A stretch of DNA of 60,547 nt, taken from NCBI GenBank assembly GCA_947471565.1, contig CANIVT010000015.1, positions 1 to 60,547 on the forward strand. Reading direction: 5' to 3'. Below the pieces are notes generated by a model. That model was not told the DNA's origin and ran no database searches. It saw only the letters and a list, made by a program, of their open reading frames with translations. Shown piece by piece: positions 25,026-32,305 of the stretch. The DNA comes from Spartobacteria bacterium (lineage in GTDB: Bacteria > Verrucomicrobiota > Verrucomicrobiia > Chthoniobacterales > UBA6821). The translations under genes were made by a program, and so were the position numbers. The first letter of the stretch is position 1. Each line of letters starts with the position of its first letter.

Positions 25026-25583
25026 ATGGCACTCGCAAACGACCTCCGCAAAGGCATGGCCATCAAGTACAACGGCAATGCCGCCATCGTCCTTGAAGTC
25101 ACCCACCGCACGCCCGGCAACCTCCGGGCCTTCGTCCAGCTCATCATCCGCTACATCGGCACGGGCAAGTCGGCCGACGTCCGCTTTGCCTCCACGGAAA
25201 AGGTCGATCTCGTCGACGTTCAGCGCACCAAGCTCGACTTCAGCTACGGCGACCACGAGGGATATCATTTCATGGATCCCGAGTCGTTCGAGACCGTGAC
25301 CCTTCAGGGCGAGCTCATCGGAGATTCCAAGGACTTTCTGGTCGAGAACATGCAGGTGGAAATCCTCTACGTCGAGGGCCGTGCGGTCTCCGTTGATCTT
25401 CCCGCCTCCGCCGCCCTGAAAGTCACCGAATCCCCCGAGGGGGTGAAGGGCGATTCCGCGAGCAACGTCATGAAGACCGCGACGCTCGAGACCGGCAAGG
25501 TCATCCAGGTGCCGCTCTTCATCAAGGAGGGTGAGATCGTGAAGGTCGACACCCGGACGGGCGAGTACATGGGCCGGGCGTAA
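25026..25583 (+). CDS. efp: Elongation factor P
   Basis: EF-P relieves ribosome stalling at polyproline stretches. The 185-residue protein has the three beta-barrel domains of the family, ending with the C-terminal GEIVKVDTRTGEYMGRA. The loop that reaches the peptidyl-transferase centre reads HRTPGNLRAF: the residue normally modified (Lys34 in E. coli, Arg32 in rhamnosylated forms) is Asn32 here. Thus neither EpmA lysylation nor EarP rhamnosylation applies. EarP, EpmA and YmfI are not seen nearby. Placement after kdsD is tight (12 bases). Confidence 0.94.
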   Translation: MALANDLRKGMAIKYNGNAAIVLEVTHRTPGNLRAFVQLIIRYIGTGKSADVRFASTEKVDLVDVQRTKLDFSYGDHEGYHFMDPESFETVTLQGELIGDSKDFLVENMQVEILYVEGRAVSVDLPASAALKVTESPEGVKGDSASNVMKTATLETGKVIQVPLFIKEGEIVKVDTRTGEYMGRA

Positions 25584-25600
25584 GCCTTTCCCTCCACCGG

Positions 25601-26578
25601 ATGGCCACCCCCGCGCGACCCAAGGGGAAGGGGAGCGGCCGCTCTGGTCGCCAACCGAAGGAGGACAGTCAGCGCGGGAAACGCCTGCGGGCCACCGCAG
25701 CAGTACTTGCTCCCGAGCTCTTCCCGGAGGAGGAAACGGCAGGTTTTGCGCCACGTTCCGCTCCTGCACTACGCGAGCCCGCGGACGAGGCGGAGTCTCC
25801 CCGGGGCGGAGTCTCCAAGCAGGCCCTCAAGTTTGTCCTGGGGGTGCTGCTTCTGCCTGTCGCCTTCATCCTGACCGGAGGCTTTCTTGGGACCTTCAAG
25901 CAATCCGTCCAGGACGGCCTGCTGGCCCAGCGCTCCTTCGGATGCCTGGCCGCCGGGATATTGCTCTTTGCCATTCTCTTCGCCCTTGTTCCCCGCCGGT
26001 TCCTGATGCTTGCCTACGTTTTCGGTCATGAGGTGACGCATGCGATCTGGGTGAAGTTCTTCGGCGGCAAAGTTGCCGATCAGTTCCATGTCAGCTTGGA
26101 GGGAGGGCACGTCCTCACCGACCGTGTGAATACGTGGATCGTCCTTTCTCCCTATTTTTTCCCGATTTATTCCATCCTCTCGGGAACGCTCTACGGGGTT
26201 CTGCTCCTTTCGGGATGGGTGATCGATCTGATGAACGGCCGTGCCGGTCTTTATCCCGCGATCGCCTCGTTCCAGTGGATCTTTCTTGTGGTGATCGGGT
26301 GCACGCTGGCCTTCCATCTCGCCTTCACCTTCCTACTCGTGACCAAGAGCCAGCCCGACCTCCACTACGGCGGCACCTTCTTCTCCCTGACGGTGATCTA
26401 CCTGATCAATCTGCTGATCATCACCGGACTCTTGCTTGGGACGAGCGCCCTGGGGCTCTGGGGCCTCTACGGAGACTGCCTCTGGAAATCAGCCGAGCTC
26501 TTCATCTTCCTGTGCGGGCAGCTTTGGGTCTGGGGCGCCGAAGGAATCGACGCCCTTCGCGCGGCGATCGGGAAATAA
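25601..26578 (+). CDS. Polytopic membrane protein with HExxH motif
   Basis: A 325-residue protein with a basic and acidic N-terminal tail (about 1-72) and five to six hydrophobic segments (about 75-97, 113-131, 190-215, 225-250, 262-290). H143-E144-V-T-H147 in YVFGHEVTHAIWVKFFGG is a zinc-metalloprotease motif placed at the edge of a membrane segment, as in M50-type site-2 proteases, but the second M50 motif (NPDG-like) is not seen. A protease role is inference. It follows efp by 17 bases and faces glmM. I do not recognise the family. Confidence 0.7.
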   Translation: MATPARPKGKGSGRSGRQPKEDSQRGKRLRATAAVLAPELFPEEETAGFAPRSAPALREPADEAESPRGGVSKQALKFVLGVLLLPVAFILTGGFLGTFKQSVQDGLLAQRSFGCLAAGILLFAILFALVPRRFLMLAYVFGHEVTHAIWVKFFGGKVADQFHVSLEGGHVLTDRVNTWIVLSPYFFPIYSILSGTLYGVLLLSGWVIDLMNGRAGLYPAIASFQWIFLVVIGCTLAFHLAFTFLLVTKSQPDLHYGGTFFSLTVIYLINLLIITGLLLGTSALGLWGLYGDCLWKSAELFIFLCGQLWVWGAEGIDALRAAIGK

Positions 26579-26587
26579 CGGAAGGCC

Positions 26588-27943
26588 CTACTCGCCGATT
26601 GCGACAATCAGCGCCGAGGCGATTGCGTCGGCGGCGGCGTTGATGACCGCCTCGTCCGGCCCCTCGATGAGCAGGCGGACTTTGGGCTCGGTACCGGAGT
26701 ATCGGAGCAGCACGCGTCCTTTCCCTGCCAGGGCCGACTCGGTGGCCGAGACAAGATGGGCCACCTCGGGAAGGGAATCGAGGGAAGGCTTTTCCTTCAC
26801 GCGGAGGTTGCGTTGGGCCTGGGGGTATTTTTTCAGCACGCGCCGGAGTTCGCTCAGCGGCTTGCCGCTTTCGGTGATCACCCGCAGGACCTGGAGCGCG
26901 GCGAGCAATCCGTCGCCCGTGGTGCCGTGATCCCGGAAAATCAGGTGACCACTCTGCTCCCCGCCTATCGAAAAATTCCCTGCGCGCATCGCCTCGACCA
27001 CATAGCGGTCGCCCACGGCCGTGCGGAGAACCTTGCCTCCTTCAGCCGCCAAGCAGTCATCGAGGCCAAAGTTACTCATCACTGTGGCGACAAGCGTTTT
27101 GCCGGCAAGGATTCCTCGTCTCAACGCGTCCAAGGCCGTGATCGCGAGGATCTCGTCGCCGTCGACGACCTCGCCCAACTCGTCGCAGAGGACAAGGCGG
27201 TCGGCATCGCCGTCGTGTGAGAGAGCAAGGTGCGCTCCGGATTCCTTCACCAGCCGCGCAATCTCCTCGGGATGGGTGCTGCCGCAGCCGGCATTGATGT
27301 TCATCCCGTCAGGCTCCGCATGAAAGAGGACCAGTTCCGCGCCGAGGTCGCGAAGCACGGAGGGCGTCGTGCGAAATGCGGCCCCGTTGGCGCAGTCGAC
27401 GGCGATCCTCAGACCATGTAGCGACATCCCCGGAACGCTCGCCTTGGCGATGCGACCATAGCGTTCGCCGGCATCGGTGATCGTGGAGACGGTGCCGATT
27501 CCGGAGCCTTCAGGACGGATTGCATCGATTTCCGGAGTCAGGATCAGCTGTTCCAGCCGCTCCTCGATCTCGTCGGGAAGCTTGTAGCCGTCCGCGCCGA
27601 AAAGCTTGAGGCCGTTATCGGCCGCAGGGTTGTGTGAGGCCGAGATGACAATCCCGCCGTTGGCCCCGAGTTCCTTGACAAGGCAGGCGACGGCCGGCGT
27701 GGGAACCACACCGGCTAGCAGTACATCGGCGCCCGTGGAATTCAGTCCCGCCACCAGGGCGGATTCCAGCATCGGCCCGGAGAGACGCGTGTCTCGTCCG
27801 ATCACGAAGCGCGCTCGGGAAGATTCACCGCGCAGAAGATGACCAGCGGCGCGACCGAGGCGGAAGGCTATTTCGGGGGTAACCGGGTGACGGTTGGCCG
27901 TGCCGCGGATGCCGTCGGTGCCGAAGAGGATGCGCTCCGCCAT
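26588..27943 (-). CDS. glmM: Phosphoglucosamine mutase
   Basis: Converts glucosamine-6-phosphate to glucosamine-1-phosphate for peptidoglycan and LPS. The 451-residue protein starts with LFGTDGIRGTAN, has the phosphoserine S103 in VISASHNPAADNG, the Mg-binding DGDADR motif and the C-terminal phosphate loop RYSGTEPKVRLLIEG. It is the last gene of a minus-strand run hisD-folP-cdaA-short cdaR-glmM; the cdaA-cdaR-glmM order is widely conserved, and CdaA is known to be regulated through GlmM in Firmicutes. Confidence 0.96.
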   Translation of the reverse strand: MAERILFGTDGIRGTANRHPVTPEIAFRLGRAAGHLLRGESSRARFVIGRDTRLSGPMLESALVAGLNSTGADVLLAGVVPTPAVACLVKELGANGGIVISASHNPAADNGLKLFGADGYKLPDEIEERLEQLILTPEIDAIRPEGSGIGTVSTITDAGERYGRIAKASVPGMSLHGLRIAVDCANGAAFRTTPSVLRDLGAELVLFHAEPDGMNINAGCGSTHPEEIARLVKESGAHLALSHDGDADRLVLCDELGEVVDGDEILAITALDALRRGILAGKTLVATVMSNFGLDDCLAAEGGKVLRTAVGDRYVVEAMRAGNFSIGGEQSGHLIFRDHGTTGDGLLAALQVLRVITESGKPLSELRRVLKKYPQAQRNLRVKEKPSLDSLPEVAHLVSATESALAGKGRVLLRYSGTEPKVRLLIEGPDEAVINAAADAIASALIVAIGE

Positions 27944-27948
27944 GAGAG

Positions 27949-28143
27949 TTACTGCAGCTTGGGCTTTTGCGACTTGGCGCGATGGGTGTCCTTTGAGGGA
28001 GATTTCTCCTCAGGATTCGCGGCGGGCCGGTAGCCGTGATCCGGGACCGGAGCCAGGTTTTGATGAATGAGATACCAGAGCGCCCCCCCCAGAAGGAGGC
28101 AGACCAGTTTCTCCTTCCAGTTGTGAAGCAGCAGTCGGCGCAT
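27949..28143 (-). CDS. Short CdaR-like single-TM protein
   Basis: A 64-residue product beginning MRRLLLHNWKEKLVCLLL, the typical first helix of CdaR/YbbR proteins (N-terminal 'N-W..K' then one transmembrane segment, about 10-28), but with no YbbR repeat domains: the remainder is a short hydrophilic Pro/Lys-rich tail. GAGGAAAAC lies just before the ATG, a good ribosome binding site. It overlaps the 3' end of cdaA by 134 bases in another frame and ends 6 bases before glmM. It occupies the exact cdaR position in the operon, so it is read as a minimal CdaR. Confidence 0.72.
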   Translation of the reverse strand: MRRLLLHNWKEKLVCLLLGGALWYLIHQNLAPVPDHGYRPAANPEEKSPSKDTHRAKSQKPKLQ

Positions 28144-28918
28144 TGTTTTCCTCGCGGAGCAGAAGCTGGGAAAGACGCTTCCGAAACCGCTCGACGTTGA
28201 GGTTGCGCTCAATCGAGCCCGAGTGACAAATCGAAACTTGGCCGCTTTCCTCGGAGACCACGATGGCTACGGTGTCCGATTCCTCCGTGAGGCCGAGCCC
28301 GGCCCGGTGCCGGAGGCCGAGCGTCCGGTCAAGATCGTCGCGCTGCGTCAGCGGGAAGATGCAGCCCGCAGCCACGATTCGGTCGCTCGCCACGATGACG
28401 CCGCCGTCGTGAAGGACCGTCTTGGGGTGGAAAAGGGTGAGGATGAGCTCCTTGGAGAAGGTCGCGTCGAGAACCACCCCGGTCTCGGCGATCGATTCCA
28501 GGCTGATGTCGCGCTCCAGGGCAATCAGGGCCCCGAAACCCCGGCTGGAGAGATCGAAAACAGCATCCGTGATCTCCTCGATCTCCTCCTTCCGTTGAAG
28601 GGCCGTCGTGAAAAACCGGTGACTGCCGAGTTCGTTGAGTGCGCGCCGAAGCTCCGGCTGGAAGATCACGACGAGTGCGATTGCCAGGAAGACCGTGAAA
28701 CTGCGGAGCAGCCATCCCAGCACTGCCAGATCGAGGATCTGGGAAACAAAAGTCAGCGTGAGGAAAACAAGCGCCACGCCGATGAGAATCCGGGCGCCAT
28801 GGGTCCCTCGCAGGTAGAGGTAGAGATAGTACAGGATCGCCGCGAGGATCAGAATCTCCACCCCGGAGCTCCAGTTCTCACGAAGGAACGAGCCAATCAT
28901 GGAGAAAAACCGGCTCAT
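28010..28918 (-). CDS. cdaA: Diadenylate cyclase CdaA
   Basis: Membrane c-di-AMP synthase. The 302-residue protein has three transmembrane segments in the first 85 residues, then the DisA_N/DAC domain (about 95-245). The first active-site motif reads DGG at 171-173 (DGA in most), the second RHR at 203-205. Residues after about 258 (APTAASQLEGETGLPPSGGG) look disordered and overlap the short cdaR gene, so this tail may be shaped by the second frame. Its start overlaps the folP stop by four bases (ATGA), which implies translational coupling. Confidence 0.92.
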   Translation of the reverse strand: MSRFFSMIGSFLRENWSSGVEILILAAILYYLYLYLRGTHGARILIGVALVFLTLTFVSQILDLAVLGWLLRSFTVFLAIALVVIFQPELRRALNELGSHRFFTTALQRKEEIEEITDAVFDLSSRGFGALIALERDISLESIAETGVVLDATFSKELILTLFHPKTVLHDGGVIVASDRIVAAGCIFPLTQRDDLDRTLGLRHRAGLGLTEESDTVAIVVSEESGQVSICHSGSIERNLNVERFRKRLSQLLLREENNAPTAASQLEGETGLPPSGGGALVSHSSKPGSGPGSRLPARRES

Positions 28919-29775
28919 GGCTGTACCTCCCCATGAATCATTGCCTCAGCGGTCCTGAGAGCCATCCGGTGCGGCGCGGGGTCATGCACTCGGAAAAGCA
29001 TGGCCCCAAGTCGTCTGGCCAGAGCGGTCATCGCTGTGCCGGCCTGAAGGCGGGCAGCGAAATCGGGTGAAGCCGACTCCCCGGCAATTGTCCCTAGGAA
29101 TGACTTTCGGGAATGACCGATCAGAATCGGGGAGTCGAGAGAGAGAAGCTCGGGAATCCGGCGAAGCAAGGCGAGATTGTGGGACAGCGACTTTCCGAAG
29201 CCGAGGCCGGGATCAAGGATGAGGGCGTCCGGTTGCACGCCGCACGCTACCGCCGCCGACCGCCGCTCCGAAAGGAATTTCGACACCGCCCCGACGACAT
29301 CGCCCCCTTCGTAGGAGGGATTTTGCTGCATCGTGATGGGGATGCCCTGCATGTGCATGAGGATCAGGCCGACACCCGAGGAAGCGGCAAGCTTGCCCAT
29401 GGAGGGATCGGAGAGTCCGCTCACGTCATTGATGATGTCGGCGCCGGCGGTGAGTGCTGCCTCGGCAACGACAGCCTTCGAGGTGTCCACCGAGATCGGC
29501 GCATCGGTAGAGTCACGGAGTGCCTTGACCACGGGAATCACGCGTCTCAATTCCTCTTCTGGCGAAACGGGCAGGGATCCGGGCCTTGTTGACTCCCCTC
29601 CGATGTCGAGCATGTCGGCTCCCTCCGAGAGCAGGCGGAGTCCAAGGATCCGTGCGGCCTCCGGATCGGAAGCCGATCCTCCATCGGAGAAGGAATCGGG
29701 AGTCACGTTGACGATCCCGAGGATCACTCCCCGCGAGGTCAGGTCGATCTCCCGCCCCCGGAAGCGCCACTTCAT
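28915..29775 (-). CDS. folP: Dihydropteroate synthase
   Basis: Condenses p-aminobenzoate with hydroxymethyl-dihydropterin diphosphate in folate synthesis; the sulfonamide target. The 286-residue TIM barrel shows GIVNVTPDSFSDGG (about 20-33), DIGGESTRPGS (about 57-67), DTSKAVVAEAAL, INDVSG and the C-terminal RVHDPAPHR. All expected motifs are intact. It is between hisD (4 bases away) and cdaA (4-base overlap) on the minus strand. folA and thyA, which also serve folate metabolism, lie about 6 kb away. Confidence 0.95.
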   Translation of the reverse strand: MKWRFRGREIDLTSRGVILGIVNVTPDSFSDGGSASDPEAARILGLRLLSEGADMLDIGGESTRPGSLPVSPEEELRRVIPVVKALRDSTDAPISVDTSKAVVAEAALTAGADIINDVSGLSDPSMGKLAASSGVGLILMHMQGIPITMQQNPSYEGGDVVGAVSKFLSERRSAAVACGVQPDALILDPGLGFGKSLSHNLALLRRIPELLSLDSPILIGHSRKSFLGTIAGESASPDFAARLQAGTAMTALARRLGAMLFRVHDPAPHRMALRTAEAMIHGEVQP

Positions 29776-29779
29776 GGGC

Positions 29780-31069
29780 TTAGGATTTCTTCACCCGCAG
29801 GGAAACGGAGCGGCCGTGCGCGTCAAGCCCCTCGACCGAGCAGAAGGATTCGATGATCGGCAGTGATTTCCCAAGCGAGGCCGCGTCGTAACGCACGAGG
29901 CTTGTGCGGCGCTGGAACTGCGAGGCGGTCAGTCCGGCGAAGGCCTTTGAGGCGCCGCCCGTCGGTAGCGTGTGACTCGGTCCCGCCAGAAAATCGCCTG
30001 CGGCAACCGGTGAAATATCCCCGAGGTAGATGGCCCCAGAGGAGGTGAGCCTCTTGGCGACTTTCTCGGGATTGCGAACGGCCAGCGAGACATGCTCGGA
30101 GGCAAAGGCATTGGCGATCTCCACTGCTTGGTCAAGGTCGTGGACATGGACGAGCACGGCATTTCCGATCGCTTTAGAAAGATACTGCGGCCGGGCGGAA
30201 AGCTTCATCTGCCGAGCAATCTCCTTTTGCACGGCGGCGAGGAGCTTCTCCGAGTCGCTGAGCAGGACAGCCACGCTGGAGGCACCGTGTTCCGACTGGG
30301 CGAGCAGGTCGGAAGCCACCCAGACGGGATTGGCTTTGGCATCCGCAATGACGAGCACCTCGCTGGGGCCGGGCAGGAGGTCGATGCCGACACGTCCGAA
30401 CACCTGGCGCTTCGCCTCGACAACATAGGAGTTGCCTGGGCCGAAGATTTTGGTGACCGGACGGATCGACTTGGTGCCGTAGGCGAGGGCGGCGACGGCC
30501 TGCCCCCCTCCGACCCGGTAAATCTCGAAAACCCCGCAGAGCGAAAGGGCCGCAAGCAGGGCCGGTGCGACCGTTCCGTCGGGGCCGGCCGGGGTGACGG
30601 CGACGATCTCGGGCACACCGGCCGCCTTCGCAAAGCCACAAGTCATGATGGCTGTGGAGACGAGCGGCGCGGTGCCTCCCGGAACATAGACGCCGACGCG
30701 GGGGAGCGGATCGAAACGTTCTCCGACAAGCGCTCCCTCGCTGTTCTTCATCGACCAGTCCTTGCTGAGGCTTTTTTTGGCAAAGGCGGTGACGTTTTTG
30801 AGTGATGCAGCGAGGGCCTTCCGGACAGCGGGGGTCAGCGAAGTGCTTGCTTTGTCGATTTCGGCAGGTGAGACCCGAAGCCTCGCCGGAGTCAGTTTCG
30901 GGCCACCGAACTTCGCCGTGTAGGAGCAGAGCGCCGCATCCCCTTTGGCGCGGATGTCGCGGATGATTCCGGCAACGGTTTCACGGACCTCGGCGGAGGG
31001 CTCCGCCTGACGGTCGAGCTTCGCGATTTCGCGGTCGAAGCCGCGGCTTTTGTGAGAAAGAAGGCGCAT
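29780..31069 (-). CDS. hisD: Histidinol dehydrogenase
   Basis: Catalyses the last two oxidations from histidinol to histidine with zinc and NAD+. The 429-residue protein carries YVPGGTAPLVSTAIM, GPGNSYVVEAKRQV, the signature SEHGASSVAVLL with a zinc-ligand His, and HTLPTGGASKAF. ATG 31069 (MRLLSHKS) is taken; an upstream start at 31105 adds twelve residues without support. Heads the hisD-folP-cdaA-cdaR-glmM run. It is separated from hisC and hisI, so histidine genes are dispersed here. Confidence 0.95.
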   Translation of the reverse strand: MRLLSHKSRGFDREIAKLDRQAEPSAEVRETVAGIIRDIRAKGDAALCSYTAKFGGPKLTPARLRVSPAEIDKASTSLTPAVRKALAASLKNVTAFAKKSLSKDWSMKNSEGALVGERFDPLPRVGVYVPGGTAPLVSTAIMTCGFAKAAGVPEIVAVTPAGPDGTVAPALLAALSLCGVFEIYRVGGGQAVAALAYGTKSIRPVTKIFGPGNSYVVEAKRQVFGRVGIDLLPGPSEVLVIADAKANPVWVASDLLAQSEHGASSVAVLLSDSEKLLAAVQKEIARQMKLSARPQYLSKAIGNAVLVHVHDLDQAVEIANAFASEHVSLAVRNPEKVAKRLTSSGAIYLGDISPVAAGDFLAGPSHTLPTGGASKAFAGLTASQFQRRTSLVRYDAASLGKSLPIIESFCSVEGLDAHGRSVSLRVKKS

Positions 31070-31114
31070 TCGATTCAGACTACCCGCAGAGGCCTTCCGG
31101 GTCAAAACCGGGCG

Positions 31115-32305
31115 TCATTTCGTGTCCCAGAACGGCCGGCCGATCCAAAACGGCGAGGCGACGCCCGAGCGGTAGGCTTCGAGCGAGCCTTTGGAAGAGT
31201 TCACCCGGAGGTTACTGTAGGAATCGTCCGCATTCTGCCAACGCTCGTGCCAGAACACAGCGGCCTTGAGACGGGGATATTTGGCGGCATTGCTCATCTC
31301 CCGGAAGGCTTCCGTGATCCATGTCCCCTTGTTCTCGCCTGGAGCGTGGGATTCCATCACGCCCCACTCTGCGAGCATCACGGGCTTGTCGGGATCGAGG
31401 GAGCACATCTCCCGGTAGGGCCATTCGAGCAGCGGCTTGAACGGGCACCATTTGTCGTCCTGCGTTCCGGCGGTTTGCTTGCCATAGACGCTCATGGCCA
31501 GCCAGTCGACATACTTGGGACCGGGGTAGTAGGAGGCTGGTTGATTCCAGGTCATGAAACCCGGAGGATCGGAGTAGTTGTTGGGCTGGAAGACCCAGAG
31601 AATGTTGGTCGCCCCGCGGGCGCGCACGCGGTCGACGACATAACGCCACGCTTTCTTGAATGTCTCCGGCCCCTGCCATGTGGAGGGATTCTTAAAGTCT
31701 CCGGAGCCGAACCAAGAGGCAGCGGCGTTTTCCTCGATGAGTCCGGCTGCCTTGAGTTGGCGGGCCTGCTTTTTGTCCTGAGGTTTATTGACCGGCATGG
31801 GATCCCGCGGCCCCTTTCCGTAATACCATCCCGACCATGGGAACCACGTGCCGTTCATCTCGCAGGCAAAGGAAACAAAAAACTGGGCCGGAACCTTTGC
31901 TGCCTCGTCTGCCCAACGGTCGATGTAGGCATCCCACTTGCCCGCGAGGATTTCCGTCAGCGAGAAACGGTCGGGCCCGCGGTTCTGGTCGAAGGGTGCA
32001 TCCCAAGGAGACCAATAGATCAGCGGCACGGCACCATAGGAGCGGACGATCCGCACCTGTTCCGAGGGGAATGACTGCCGTTCCCAAAAGGAGCCAAAGC
32101 CGACGATGGAAAGTTGCTTGCCGGTGAGTTCCTGGAACTTCTCGATGGACTCCAGCGTCACATGATCCTCGCCGTCGCTGAAGTCGCAGTAGGCCCCCGT
32201 GTAGGCGCCGATGGCGGGAACCTTCAGTGTTTCAAAGGCATGCAGGGAAACGGAGGCCGTCATCAAGGACGTCCCTGCTGTGAGGAGACACAGGAAACGG
32301 TTCAT
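31115..32305 (-). CDS. Secreted glycoside hydrolase family 26-like protein
   Basis: A 396-residue exported protein with signal peptide (about 1-23) and a TIM barrel resembling GH26 endo-beta-mannanases and related glucanases. The acid/base E149 is in FACEMNGTWFPWSG and the nucleophile E313 in VMLAEWGVMES, the two GH26 strand-end motifs; WVFQPNNYSD and WLAMSVYG are also in keeping. Its ATG overlaps the stop of the glycosyltransferase gene by four bases (ATGA), so the two are translationally coupled. The likely role is trimming or release of the polymer made by that synthase; mannan as substrate is not established. Confidence 0.8.
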   Translation of the reverse strand: MNRFLCLLTAGTSLMTASVSLHAFETLKVPAIGAYTGAYCDFSDGEDHVTLESIEKFQELTGKQLSIVGFGSFWERQSFPSEQVRIVRSYGAVPLIYWSPWDAPFDQNRGPDRFSLTEILAGKWDAYIDRWADEAAKVPAQFFVSFACEMNGTWFPWSGWYYGKGPRDPMPVNKPQDKKQARQLKAAGLIEENAAASWFGSGDFKNPSTWQGPETFKKAWRYVVDRVRARGATNILWVFQPNNYSDPPGFMTWNQPASYYPGPKYVDWLAMSVYGKQTAGTQDDKWCPFKPLLEWPYREMCSLDPDKPVMLAEWGVMESHAPGENKGTWITEAFREMSNAAKYPRLKAAVFWHERWQNADDSYSNLRVNSSKGSLEAYRSGVASPFWIGRPFWDTK

